A DNA stretch of 64,000 bases. Source: Membranipora membranacea. Its lineage: Eukaryota > Bryozoa > Gymnolaemata > Cheilostomatida > Membraniporidae. Of the stretch, positions 30,633-43,419 are shown piece by piece. A program made the translations under genes and the position numbers. The stretch covers positions 17,784,025 through 17,848,024 of the forward strand of contig OU612070.1 of NCBI GenBank assembly GCA_914767715.1, given 5' to 3'. Each line of letters starts with the position of its first letter. Within the stretch, counting starts at the first letter, position 1. Below the pieces are notes generated by a model. It saw only the letters and a program-made list of their open reading frames with translations, did no database searches and was not told the DNA's origin.

Positions 30633-30663
30633 CAATGAACTAAACCTAAGGTTTAGTTCATTG
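30633..30663. mobile_element. 31-bp palindromic insertion with 7-bp target duplication
   Basis: The arms CAATGAACTAAACCT and their exact reverse complement flank a single A. The exact direct repeat GTGGGAT stands on each side (30626-30632 and 30664-30670). Removing the insert and one repeat leaves GGGAGGGTGGGATCCCACCC, itself palindromic. The arms are identical to those of the insertion at 14922. Confidence 0.8.
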
Positions 30664-31904
30664 GTGGGATCCCACCCTCCCTAACTTCCAGGTACAATAT
30701 TTATTTCTTCAATTAAAGAGTTGTGTCCTCGTTATGATATTTGGGAAGAATGCTGATGCATGATGGGAACTGAATAGAAAAGTTACATTTACATCAACAT
30801 TGACAACATCAAATACAGTTGAATATCTGTCTCTTCAAACTCGTTGGTGAACATTATACACTTGTTGGAAAAATATAGATTATCAAAACTCCCTGTTATA
30901 TAAGATAAAGGTATGTCTAGGTGAGGGGTCATATAGTTTATACTTGTAGTGGTTATCATAAGTTTACCAACCTCCACATGACAAATAGTGGTATGAAGCT
31001 GGATGACATGGCAGAATGAACATAGAAATTTTGAGTTCATCAACTTGAGGTGTTAAAAAACGGTAGAGATCTGTGGCGATAGAATGCAGTCAGATATCAT
31101 GTTCTCAAGATGATGGCTTCTTAATGCCTTGTAATACAAACAGAGCAACGGAGACGATACTAGTTATATTTTATTATGAGTTTTTACCGCATTTCGTATG
31201 GTACCGGACACTAGCAATACCAACTGATACGAGCAACATGTCATAAACCAAATACCGGTATGGATATATATATTTGTCGCTGAACACAAAAGTCAAGGAA
31301 CTCTTATGATTCTCAAGCAAGATTATCTTTATAAATTGATGATTGATTTATGTTTCTGAGCTGAATAGCCTGTATTGTGGTTAAGACAAGGAGATTCAAA
31401 CTCATTTTATAATAATTAATAATGACTAAACATAACAATAGAAATATCAAATGTAAATAAATATCTCTTACTGAAAAATTTGCAGGATTCAGGCGCCAAA
31501 AAGTGGCAGCCTTGTTGGGCCATTGAGAAAAGCAGGATACAAAAAGTGATTGATTTGTTTGGCTCAGAAACAAGACAGTGAAATTTTAGTAAAGAGATTC
31601 GGACGGATGATTGGTTTTTTGGTAGGTATCACAATATGTACAACACGCGTTGTACATGAGGAGGCACTTAGAAAATGAGAGTCCAAGATATAAATAGCTA
31701 CTACAGACTGGCAAAGCGTAGATACTGCTTTGGTGCTCTACTGTTACGAACATATCGATCTGTCAATGTGATATCATCTATATTATACTCCTGTTCGTTG
31801 TCGGCTCTGATCAGGTTGGCTTGTTAGGGAAGAAGCGCTGTCAGCTATATCTGGTCAGACTAGGTGCTAATATATAATATCATTGTCATCCCTGATTTTG
31901 ATAA

Positions 31905-32040
31905 TGTCTAAGGTATGGAGGCGGGTGGAGCGATACACATCTATCAGTGACATGGCCCGCATTCACATGCTTTGGCTGATTTAACAGACGCTGCTTCCAT
32001 TCTTCGACCTTCGTCACAGATTAGCAAAACATAAACCTGC
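31905..32040 (-). other. GC-richer, possibly coding block
   Basis: On the minus strand a good acceptor (TTTCTCATTGCAG) is followed by an open frame VYVLLICDEGRRM continuing to CECGPCH and a TGA. On the plus strand a different short frame (MSKVWRRVERYTS) is also open. Neither strand gives a recognisable product and no partner exons were found. It could be a terminal exon, a conserved non-coding element or chance. Confidence 0.2.
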
Positions 32041-35000
32041 AATGAGAAATATAAAGAGTGAAAGCACAAGTCATATATAACGACCTCTATGTATAATACT
32101 CATATTAACTTTATGATTCTAAGAAAAGTGGCCAATCCGATATCAAGAAACTGAACCTTGTTTGATGATGCTTCGAAAAAAACCTGTTACATCAAATTCT
32201 TATTCACATGTCAGAACATAATGCGGAATCTTAATTAAAGCTGCGAGATCAAATATATTAATTACTAGAGCCACGCCCCCCTACTGTAATAATTAATACG
32301 CTATACTCTCTTCATGTCTAAATTACTCTCACAAAGTCAATTTATTTTGGATTTGACAAATTTTAGTTTCAGACACATTTCAAATGCTGTGGGAGGATCA
32401 TCAAAATTATTTGAGGTTTGCACAGGCTTGCGTTTTAACTCGTAAACATAGGGTGATACATCCTCAACTCCGTCAATAATTAATGTGGTGGTTTGCCATT
32501 AATAAAATGATTTCAGCACAACTCAAATCTACCTTCAAAGGTACTTCCTATCTAAACAACTTTGATTTTTACATGAGTGATCAGCATTTCTTATTCGTCA
32601 AGCCAAATATCTGATTACACATCCAAAATACCAAACCACAACAAAGGGTTACACCCTGATTGTTATCCACCTGGGCTGCATTGTCAGCAAACACATGTCA
32701 TTAGGAACTGCATGTTTTATCGCATTTTCTGATTTATATCAGCCATTATCTTGCATTGTCATTCAGTGTGAGTGAAATAAATTAATCCTATCTTATTTCA
32801 TTGCTAAATCCATTGTCAATGAATTAAGATGGCTATAATTGTTTGGTGATATTAGATTAATGCGGAGGATGTTTCAGACTTCACAATTAACTTTTTTGTC
32901 TTTATTTTCTGTAATAAACATTTGGGGGATGACAAGCATTTTAGATTATAAACATGTATTCCAGCATGTACAAGGTAGATTTCCTCCGTAGGCTTTTGAC
33001 TGGGCACATCTCTAAATTCTTACATTTTGTAGTGCAAGTGTGCAAAAGAAAACCATGTAATTTCAACATCCTTTGTAATGAGCAATTTGGCAAATTTACA
33101 ATTTTGTAAGATGAAAAACAACCCCATATAGGGTAATAATGTTTGTGTGGGGGACGGGGGTGGGGATAGGGTAGGGGTTGAGCACTTAGCCGATTAATCA
33201 GCAACTCAAAAGTAGGAGTAATTATTGGTGCTGTGAGCTGAAAGAAATAGCAATTTAAAAAACACTGTAAAGCGCCTGATCTATTGCACAAAGTGCCTTA
33301 TCATCATCAACTTTCATTAATTTTCATGGTAAGGCCAGAAAACCGATACTTTATATCTATGACGAAGCAAGGCGAGTCAGCGAGTCAGTCTAGTTATTAT
33401 TTGATATACTTACATCATGTGTTTGTGTCACACTGCAGCACCGCCCTGTACTGTGGAATATTCTGTTAGGGTGTCTCAGTCTAAGTATTCCGTGTAGTGG
33501 TATACTACGTGATGCACAGCCTCCTTGACATACATTAACCATTTGAATACGCGCAACACAATCCGGACGTTCGATTGTTATATTAGTGCCTGTAAAATTG
33601 GAAAATGAGTTGGGTGATAAGGTAAAACACTATGTGATATTTTCTGAATTGATGTGCCGGAGATATTAGCCGACAGACGGACGGAAATATAAGTATATAT
33701 TATGATTGGTTCAAATGCCTGAAAAGTTAATCACATCTCACATTTTTATAATTTGAATGTCATGATTCACCAAGATTTCTATAATCTGAAAGCGAATCAC
33801 GAGTCCAGATGCCCAGTATGCCAGTAATGTGATGCATAGTTTGGGAAACCAATCACCTCAGGTGGTGAGACCCAATACTCCGATGTTTTCTTACTAACAA
33901 CACTACAACACAAACACATCATGTTCTTCTAAAGCCGCTGATGGCTCACAAATAATTCTTACTTCCTAAAAACCCAAAAAATATAGCTCATCCAGGCCAC
34001 ATTTTACTGTGAGAACCCAAAATTTACATTTCATTGAGTGCAGGAATTTTGTATTATCATAATTGAGGGAATTGATTGAAGATGGAAACTATAACAAGAG
34101 AGTGAGAGCTATGACCTATAAGTGTAGGTAAACAGATCACAGGAGGTCACTAACAGGCGACAATATACCAATACAGTACCACACCCGAATTATAAGTAGC
34201 CATCTTAGCAGGCTTGGTTTACTACCCTGGACAGAATATTGTTTTCCTCTAAATGCCTGATCTTCAGCAACATTCACTTTCACGTTTATGTACAAATTTT
34301 ATTGATAAGTGGATTATGGGTAATCAGTACACACTAACATCACCACTTTAGCATCATAGACCCTGGTAATTATTATTAATTACTTATGTGATGGTATGTG
34401 TTGAGACATGACAATGTGAACACAAGGATCATCTTTTAATCTGATTGCCTTTCCTAACACTGGATAACTTCAATCAAAAACTCTTCATGTCTGCGTCATT
34501 CACTAATTCAGCAACCAAAGTCTCTCTCCTTTATCAAGGGGTGCAAAAAAGGAACACTTCTCTTTTTTGAGACACCCGCATTAGGAAAACAATTTGTCTG
34601 CATGCAAAAAGGTAACTCAATATCGTTCAATAAATGGGAGGTTCTCAACCAAAGAAAACATAGTATCTGGGTCTGTCTGAGATGTATGTTATGATGTAAT
34701 AATAAAGCCCTGGATCTAATAGAGTGATAAGTACCAATAAACTAACAATAGCAGTGATTAATCTTTGTAGCACATCTCATTCAAAAATAACTTTTCCTTC
34801 GTATCAAAGTTTGTATTCGCATAGGAAGTTATGAAATAGGCAGTGCCCTATAATGATGTCTTTGCATTTTTGTGGTTTGTCATTTCCCTCGTTATGTAAT
34901 ACACAACGCAATAATCACATTCCTGTGAAGTGTGGCTGCTAGAAACTGATTGGCATTTCAGCACAGCGGGTTCAGGAAAGCTTGACTTCCAGAAATAGAA

Positions 35001-35371
35001 GCTGTTATATAACAGATAAGTCTAACTCTTTGTACTTGCCAAAAAATCGCCAATTTTATGAAAATTGTGCAAGTGATATCACTAACTAATTGTGACTGTT
35101 TTTGTAAATACTAATCTGTTCGAATAGAACTGGCCGACAGGATATGATCGGCCTACATTCCTCGTCAGCAACTTATTAAAAGCAAAAAATAAGTAAGGCT
35201 AAAATTGCTATTAAAACATTGCAGCACATGAAATATTGGGGCATTGTCATAAATAATGACCCGGCCTTCAAATAAAGAAATAACACACTAAATCCTAACA
35301 TAAGGATGTTGCGGTGATTAGGGTCCATTTGAGCTCACTGGATTACGAAGTTTTTGCTCATTGCTTCACAG

Positions 35372-37759
35372 TGATGACACATGGGCCATATTTCCTGCCT
35401 CAAGTTTTTTTGGTTTTTGATAACACATGTGCAAATTTAACAACATGCATCCAATGTCTTGTTTTGGAAACTGGTAAGCATGTTATGTTGAACTTTCATT
35501 GCCCCTAACCGCAGACTAGAAGTATTCCTATTATGTTTGGAGACACAATTAAATACCTGTCTCCCAAAAATATCTGTTTTGGACAACGTTGAGATTCAAG
35601 AAAAAAGTGTTTTAACCTGCTGTTTTTGTGATACCTGTTCTATTATAGTAGCAAGCAGACAGACTAAAGACAATGGTTATTCACTTAGCAAAATACCATT
35701 GATTGTAGAAATAGATCATGGAAAGATCTCCAACTTCTTCTAGACATGAACCAGTTATTTATATAGGAGAAAATCAACTTTGGATGATCAAGGATTTGTT
35801 ATGACCATCAAGTTTTTTTCTCTTATTTCTCCCATTTCTTCCCCAGCAAACTACCAAATCATATTTCAAAATAGTTGTAATGTTGCCAAAGGATTAACAA
35901 AAAAACAAGGAGCACAAACTCACTTTTTAATTGACATCCGTGTCCTCCACTAGAGTGTTGACTGCCAGATACTTGTGTCACCAGAAGTAAAATAATCCAA
36001 CACAGCGATATATACTTTATATGTTCCAGTTTTATAAATCCAGATTGGTAGCACAAAGAAAGCAAAGTCTTGTTTGTATTTATGGTTGTATTGCTATTAG
36101 TGCATAGATGTGTACTGTTTAACCTGTCTTGCTGCATGATGGTTTTGTTGTTTTGAGATAACAGTCGATCACATGTGCACCCCATCTTGTCCTGTTGGTC
36201 AGCATGCGACTAATAACCAATCTTACGCAGAGCTGTGTCCTTATAAAGCAACTCAGCAATCTTTATACATTCAGGTGGGAGGAGCAGTTTGTATTGTAGT
36301 AACGATCATCGTCATAGCGACCGGTGAGAGCCCTATCATGTTTCTTGTCGTAACACTAGGCATTAAAGCAATAAATACTTACTTAAATACTTGTCATCGT
36401 TTCTCATCATATTAATCGCTTTAAACAAGGAAATAAAAAATTTAATGAGAGCAATTAAGCTTTGTCAGCTATTAGTGACTCACTAAGTTAAGCCCTTCAG
36501 TTTGACATTGTCTGTATGTAATAGTATGTAGGTGGATATCTGTATGTAATACTATATAGGTGGATCGGATATATTCATGAGCTCTTCTGTAAAAATAGTT
36601 CAAAATTAAAGTTTCGTAATTTCCAACTATGAGGGGAGGGGGCTGATAGAGCTATGTCCAGTCTGATTGTAGGTGCCAGATTGTGTAAACAGCAAGAGAC
36701 AAACATGGAATGGGTTGTTTTCCCTTTGACCAGTTGTGGGCAATAAATCAAAAGATCCGTCACATAACAAATGTGGAGGTCATTTTTTGCCTTGTTTACC
36801 TTCGATATCCTGAAAACACATCACAAGATGAGAAAATATTACTGAGGCGTCCGTCCATTGCTGGTCACCAATCTAACCTCCGCTTGTCTTCTTGCAATAC
36901 CAGCTACTTGATTTACTGCTCACAGTAATATCACTTGTTATAACCTAGACCAAAAAGAGTGAGCTAGCATAATATTTGACTGTTTTAGCTAAGGTTATTG
37001 TTGCCTTTACAGCATAGTTAAATTGATTTATCCTCGTTATTTGTTTGTGTGTTTATCAATTTACCACCTATTAACCATATTTGTAATTTAGTATGACATC
37101 TGCTGAGATCCATAAATGCCTTTTTCCTCATAGGGAAATACCAATATCCCTTTAAATTTACAATAATAAGGAAAGGAAAGGACAGGTAGGAAATGTGAAT
37201 CACTTTGTTACAAGTAACTTGCCAGGGCTTCAGCACAGAAAGTTAATTAAACCACAGGTAGTCTGTAAACTTTTATATAATTTAGTTATCTTTATACCTC
37301 ATCAGAATCATGTGCTTCCCTGCAAGGGCCTGCTCTGATTCAAAAGTTAGTCATAGTTAAATGACTGCTAAATATTATTTATAGGGAGAAGCCAGTGATT
37401 AATAACCTTACACAGCTTTACATCATCATCAATCGATTTACTATATGGGAAAAAATGAGGTACTCAGTTAGAACTGTCCCACCTTCCCTTGTCTAATAAT
37501 CGTGCCCAGACTAAGGTTTATCGGACAGAAACCATAAGGAGTTGTCTTCTACTAGTGAGCTTACGACGACTCCTCATATCACATATCCTACTGGAACTAC
37601 AAATCAAAGTCCTCAAAGGCTAAGGATCAACGAAAACGTGCTGAGAGTTGGGAGGGAGGTTCATCACAGCAGCGGAGTAACAGCCAGCTTTCTAAGCTCG
37701 ATTTGATCTACCACAAGATCCTAAAACCAACTATTGATAAAGAGACTACAGAGGACTGA
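35372..37759 (+). CDS. Partial gene: small single-pass membrane protein with PSI-like Cys-rich ectodomain
   Basis: Three exons are supported: 35372-35473, 36165-36323 and 37560-37759, joined at phase-1 borders with donors GTAAGC and GTGAGA. The first has cysteines spaced C-x5-C-x2-C (TCANLTTCIQC). The second continues MCTPSC and a final ELCP cysteine, then a transmembrane helix (VGGAVCIVVTIIVIAT). The third is a 66-residue hydrophilic tail (AYDDSSYHISYWNYKSK to TIDKETTED, then TGA). Symmetrical phase-1 exons are typical of extracellular modules. The cysteine pattern resembles a PSI domain as in PTTG1IP-like proteins, but the C4-C5 spacing is one residue long and the usual CGWC tryptophan is absent. 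The signal-peptide exon was not found, so the 5' end is open; the first exon is the least certain. Confidence 0.55.
36511..36565 (+). repeat. Short tandem duplication
   Basis: Two imperfect copies of TCTGTATGTAATAGTATGTA plus GGTGGAT, in the intron before the last exon of the PSI-like gene. Confidence 0.6.
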
Positions 37760-40700
37760 GACCTTGGTCAAAACTTGACAGACTTATTTTGTTGGTAGAT
37801 CTGGTATATTTCTATACAAATGGCTCACCAAATTGAGCAAGTCTTGATGCTGAACTTGGGTTAAGCTGATGTAAACTTTATAACACCCACCATGAGATAT
37901 TGATTGCTTTCGTTTTTTAGGCACTTATGGAAAGCCTTTTCAGAATCGACCTTGAATTGGAGACTTCTGCCTAAGATCATTCCAACGAGGATCATGTCTG
38001 CAAACAGAACCTCTCAAGTGCTTCTCCTTATTTGTTTCAAAATTGTAGGCCAGCTGTCAAGTAAAACAATATTTATTATGTTCTTAATGAATCATAATAA
38101 CAAACGTCAGTCCTAAGTGCTACAAAAAAAATCATACCTTTTGGAACAAAAACAACATGGAAAAATAAAATTTTCTGCAGCGATTCATGTGATTTCTATT
38201 GGCATTTTATTATTCTGAAGGTCACTACCTTTATTTCATCTATCAGCCAATTCCTCACATCAGAGAGAGCCATAGCCTGATCTGTCAGTATAATAACTAA
38301 TTCTGTTACTTTGTGTAACCTCCTTCTGTATCCGTGGTGCAATGGATAGGGCATGGGTCTTTCAATCGATAGGTATCATGTTTGATTCCCGGCAGACCAT
38401 GGTGGTGTCAGGAAGGGCATCTGACCTCAAAAGCTCCTATGCCATAGTAATATACAGTCCGTAGACCCATACTGATACCAGATAAAAAAAAACAGCAACA
38501 TCAAGGTTTCTCACACGATATCACCTGGTATCAAGGCTATAAATGGACGTGAGTTTTTTGTGTATCCTACTTCTCTATGGTGGAATTGATTATGAGGCCA
38601 TCTTGATGACTTACATCAGTTCTCATATCTACTTGTTAGGTGCACAGCTGAGCCACATTCTTGCTGAATAAGCTGTCTTTACACCCACTACTGTTTCTGA
38701 AAAACCAATAATGAGTAGGCAAGCTTTCAAAACATAGTAATAGATTATTAAATTGCGTCAAGCAAAAAAAGGTCGTTTGGTTCAGGACTTCAGGAACACA
38801 GATTGGAATTGGTCCTGCAACAAGGTCATACAGACGTTAACTTTGTCCAATATGACAAAATAAACTCTACAGTAATAAAGAAATTGTTGCAGCTAAAGCT
38901 TTGGCACGCCCAAACTTTGTTGATATTGATGTATTATGATTGTCACTGCATTATACGGAATGTCTGAAAGTAAATTCTGCCGAAGTGACATTTCTGAGCG
39001 AAAAGAAGAATAAAATTATTGTGGTAGAATAAGCATTTTTCCAACGGCTTATCATGCACACCAAGATCCTGAGTGGCATTTAATGCTCAAAAATATATAT
39101 TTATTTTTAGATCATGTGGCACTGTCTGCATTGAAAAGGAAGTAAAACTAATTATTCATTCCTAAATATGCAGCTCCAGGACCAATTAAAATTCAATTTT
39201 TTCATAAATTTATTGAGTGACACAACATGAGGACTGAGCTGCTCTGATGTGTAATATTTAATAACGGGTATACACAAGTTTTCAGCTGTTGCGAGACCGT
39301 ACTGGCTAGTGATGTCTAGTAAGCCGTCCGGTCATCAGAGTAAGCCTCAAAAGTGGACAAGTGACCAACTCATTAACTCTGTGATACATTTCAGAGATAC
39401 AGGATGCAAGATATCATCTCCCATAGAATGTGTCCATCATACATCATAGATCACACAATATCAGTATTTTGTAAGATGGAAGCTTAGTCAAAGTTTTTAG
39501 ATGATTGTGAAGCCCTCATACCAATTCATTATAAAAAACAAATTTCATCGACACAGCCTGACAGTAGACAGATTGTGAGACTTTGTAACTAACCACTGTA
39601 ACAGTGGGTACCTTATGTGGGGTGGGTGCAGCAGAAGAGCTGTAGTAACGGTAAAATATTTGCAGATTAAGGGGCAAGAAAGCATACTGACATCGAGACT
39701 ACATTATATCATGTGTATTTCTGATTGTTAGAGTCAATTTAGTATGAGCACCTAACATGTACCCGCCCCTAATTAATAAAGTTGACCGCGGGCCATCACA
39801 CAAAATTCCTTGTGATGGTACTCATGGTAAGTGAATTAATTCAATCTGTATCTATCAGAGATATTCATACAATAATAAATTATGTGATCAGTGTGCCACG
39901 AAAGAGGTAATCTGGTGCATTTGAGCACATTACTGTCGGGAATCTCACATCCCCGTATTTTAAACATTTATTTATTTGCAATAACTTTTTAGGATAGAGA
40001 GAATTGTATGTTCCAGCCCCCAGCACCCTCGGGTGTTTACCTCTCCTCTTAGAGAGTTTGTAACAACAATGCGGGTTTATGAAAAAGTGATAAGGCCATG
40101 GCCCCTGGAAACCAACAGGCTTCAATTGAAATGCACATCAGCTGGCAGTGGAAGTAGTAATGTGAAATTACCAATTTTAAAACCTTCCGAATCAGGCGAT
40201 ATAAGATAATCAAATTATAGAAACAAGGCCTTTTTACAATCACACTGGTTAAAATATTTCCGTTATTTTAACCTTGGCGGTTTAAACTTTATATAACAAT
40301 ACCAAAGTGCAATCCTCTCAATCTAACACACCTTTTCTTGAGTGGCCCAGCGATTAACTACACACAATACCACCTACGCCTCTGGTGCCTGAGGTGCTGG
40401 GATTTAGTGTTGGTCGTGGTGATATTTTCTAAGCTGAAGCTACTATAACCACATACTCTTCCTGAAGAGCTGTGGTCGCTCAGCAGTGCCATTAATCTCT
40501 CATACATTCATCACTATCATCATCTGCCGCACAATGACCTTGTTTGGACTCCAAATTTTAAATTTGCACAGCGAAACAAACCAAGAGGGCTCGTTTTTCT
40601 ACCACCACCTGTATTGAATGAGAAAAAAAGTTTGTAGGTATATTTTGCTTCTAATGGCATTACATCAAACCAAAGCCTGGGCAGTCAGGTTTTGCAAATG

Positions 40701-40948
40701 AAGCAAAAGTGATTTTTCTTTTAGTTCAAGCGCAGAAACAGAAATACCCACAGGAACAGTTTGGCGCTCATCCTGGATGCTTAAGAGGTAACTAGTGCTG
40801 CCATATAGTAATCAAACTCATTATTTTACTGATTAAAAACAATTATCTCTCAAAAACTTAAAGCTTAAATTATAAGTTATACTGTAGCATCACCTCCAAC
40901 CCATGAGTCACTATGGTAATCCTCACAGGTCACCGAGTGCTCCTCCTC
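37760..40948. other. Intergenic region with a SINE
   Basis: 3' flank of the PSI-like gene (AATAAA at 38164), a tRNA-derived SINE at about 38328-38492, and otherwise AT-rich sequence in which I see no gene. Confidence 0.4.
38328..38492 (+). mobile_element. tRNA-derived SINE
   Basis: The head resembles a tRNA gene: an A-box-like TGGTGCAATGG then ATAGGGCATGGG, and a degenerate B-box TGTTTGATTCCCGG about 40 bases later, ending GCAGACCA. It is followed by a body with GTGTCAGGAAGGGCATCTGA, a motif that recurs in LINE/SINE 3' tails in many animals, and ends in A9. The head looks closest to tRNA-Arg (CAATGGATAGGGC), which is a guess. No clear target duplication was seen. Confidence 0.75.
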
Positions 40949-41390
40949 CTACAGAACCACCGAGGAAACCTCACCAACATACGCTGCGCTGCTTCCTTTC
41001 TTCTTACCTCCTGGACACAAGAGACCAGCGTAAGAATCGTCATCTCGTTTTTTGATCAACTCAAACATGGTACAACTGCAAACCATCCACAAAGCATACA
41101 ACAATATAAATTATGGAAGCAGATAAAAATTGACAAGCCTATTTATTGCGCTCAGTTTTAGGGCATCATAACTGTAATTAGCTAAACATCAAAGTTGTTA
41201 ATACAAGTTACATCATGTGATTCAACAGTAACTATTTAAAATAAACAAGTGATTTCACTTTGAAGTCAAACATTGCAAGATGTTCCTGTTGAGAGCGTTT
41301 AAATTATGACTCATTTATAATACTGGACCTCTGGTACCTTCCAGCAACAAACCCTTCGACAAGATTTACAGAGTCTGACATCATTTGGGA
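40949..41390 (-). CDS. Candidate 3' exons of an unidentified minus-strand gene
   Basis: Two exons, 41390-41338 and 41075-40949, join in phase 2 (donor GTACCA, acceptor GGTTTGCAG). They give SQMMSDSVNLVEGFVAGS, then CTMFELIKKRDDDSYAGLL, then CPGGKKKGSSAAYVGEVSSV ending VVL and TAG. Codon use looks like the firm genes here. The product is not recognised. A plus-strand frame over 40929-41027 (SPSAPPPTEPPRKPHQH) also has plausible splice borders and competes with this call. Upstream exons were not securely found. Confidence 0.35.
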
Positions 41391-41826
41391 CTGCTAATCT
41401 TGGATGAGATAAGGATCAACTGTAAGTGTCTGGGATGCATGCCTGACCATAATCTATTACAACTGCATACAGTAAATGGGCAAAAAGGTGAAGTACTTTA
41501 CATTATCTCAATTTTTTAATTGATAATTTAAAGGAAATAATGGTAGAGGTTTCTTTAATCTTCTTTCAAATTAGTCCACTAAAGGATCATGACAATGTGA
41601 AATAGATTTTAACGCAATTGTGCAACAGGAAGATACAATGGAAATATTTATCATATTGTGACTCAGGGATGTTTGAAGAATGATGAATGCCAAGGACGGG
41701 GGGGGGGGGGGGATGGCAGGACTCAAAACAGACTCAAAGCCGATCTTGGAGAAGATAATCTAATGACAACAAAAAACAACAAAATGACTAGCCTATTCCT
41801 TCTCATCATCGACATCTGACATCGTG

Positions 41827-42006
41827 CAGCCACTGATATATATTAAATGGATGAGGGGAACATATCTGAACCTGAACAAGCGTATGGCTATTTATGTATG
41901 TTGCTGGACCACATTTCTCATCTTTGATTGGTCCACAAATTCAGAATCGCAAATTGCTGACACTTGTAAACTTTTTCAAGCAGCTTGCCTGAGTTTTTGA
42001 AGCTTG
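41827..42006 (+). repeat. Diverged repeat, copy 1
   Basis: About 180 bases starting near GCAGCCACTGATATATATT and ending GCTTGCCTGAGTTTTTGAA, present again at 42761-42943 with many substitutions and small indels. It is an old duplication or two members of one transposon family. Confidence 0.7.
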
Positions 42007-42760
42007 TTAAGGGGACGTCAATCAATGCATAATGTAAAAACTGCCAGATTTTAGGCTTTATTTTGATGAGTGATACGATAGCATTTCACTCCAGTAATGC
42101 ACTGCACCATTCGACGTCGCTACTGGGATATAACTAGGACATATAATTTTGAGGGCGTGTCTTTAGAAGCCTACAGAATGTTTTTTAATAATTTTGATGG
42201 CGCCACAGGAACATTGCAAGTGCACAGATGGAATTTGAAATATCTTGACACACCACAACACAACAAATATATCGCTGTTAGTAACTAAATTAAACACCAT
42301 TACGACACTTCAGGTGGTATTTGTAATTTTTTTGCTTATAATTAAAGATTATCTATGTGACCCTTCTAATTTTCCTGGCCTCAGGTGCTCCTTCTATTAC
42401 AATCAGGAGAAATAGGAAGTTTGAATCAGCGGATAATAGATTTTGAAATGTCACATCTTTGCTTAATTTACTGGCGGCAATCCTACTCCCGAGGTTGACA
42501 CCAGTACAAGCGACAGTAAAATAGTGGTACAATGCTACCAATGTACAATACCACAAGGTTTGGTGTCAGTAAAAAGTACTGAGATTTGTACCAGTAGTAG
42601 ATTATCAGATATTTCACCAGAGCAAGGTCACACCTACAATGAGCAGCTGACAGAAGCAACGCTAGGGAGGTTAAGGGGCTTTAATTTTATACTGTAGATT
42701 TTTCAGACAGATCTTTACATCACATTATTTTGTCAGAATCTCTCATGTAAGTAAGCTATC

Positions 42761-42943
42761 ATTTGGAGCCACTGATGTATATTCATGGATTAGGAGAACA
42801 TATCTGACCCTGAACAAGCATATGGCAATTTATGTATGATTGTTGGAAACAATTTCTCATCTTTAATTGGGCCAAAAGTTCAGTAAGGCTACAGCCGACC
42901 CTTTGTAAACATTTGTCAAGTAGCTTGCCTGAGTTTTTGAAAT
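42761..42943 (+). repeat. Diverged repeat, copy 2
   Basis: Second copy, same strand, of the 41827 repeat; shares GAACATATCTGA, CCTGAACAAGC, TTTCTCATCTTT and GCTTGCCTGAGTTTTTGAA. Confidence 0.7.
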
Positions 42944-43074
42944 TTCACCACAAAAAGCCATGCTATATATTTTACTACTAATCCATGAATTCATATCAAT
43001 GTTTGGAGCAACCAAAAATCTATCCGCAAAATCTGCAGTTGAAATGCGCCGATTGAAAGATAATTATTTGCAGC

Positions 43075-43419
43075 CATGGGCGTCAGAAGGGGTGCTCAAG
43101 TGAGCACCCCTTGGGAGGTTTAAAATTTTTTTTTTTAACATTTGGAACTGAATGTTTTCTTTTATCGCTAGAACTTTCAATCGGGGCCCGGGCAAGAGGC
43201 TGTTGCTGTTAAATGTTTTTGGTATCATGCTTGGTGTTGCTCGTCCATAAAAGTTGGCTGGTATGTACCAGAATGTCTCTTTTTGGGTCTCGAATTTCAA
43301 AAAATTTCCGTCGGCAGGAGGGCGCTTGGACGCCCCCCGCACCCTCCCCGCTTATACATGCCACTAACTACTCCACAGCTAAAAGGAGCACTCCTTGGTA
43401 AATCCTTCTGACGCCCATG
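43075..43419. mobile_element. hAT-like MITE, 345 bp, with exact 8-bp target duplication
   Basis: The terminal inverted repeat CATGGGCGTCAGAAGG opens the element and its reverse complement closes it with one mismatch. The exact duplication TTTGCAGC flanks it (43067-43074 and 43420-43427). Near the left end is a hairpin, GGGGTGCTCAAGTGAGCACCCC. A 92-codon minus frame inside has no transposase features, so the element is non-autonomous. Its first six bases (CATGGG) match the other MITE family in the window. Confidence 0.85.

Larger units (their letters stand above)
25869..35371. other. Long intergenic region with no firm gene
   Basis: AT-rich sequence. It contains a palindromic insertion at 30633 and a GC-richer block at about 31905-32040. 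The longest open frame (32941-33291, minus) has no recognisable domain. The upstream exons of the PSI-like gene at 35372 may lie here, but I could not identify a signal-peptide exon. Confidence 0.4.

Noticed and set aside
31637-31658. Palindrome ATGTACAAC-ACGC-GTTGTACAT
   Set aside because: Similar in size to the mini-palindromes but has no flanking direct repeat, so no evidence of insertion.
32941-33291. 116-codon minus-strand frame
   Set aside because: Proline/histidine-rich patch comes from a C-rich run on this strand; no domain or consistent splicing.
43064-43342. 92-codon minus-strand frame
   Set aside because: Lies almost entirely inside the 345-bp MITE and shows no transposase motif.
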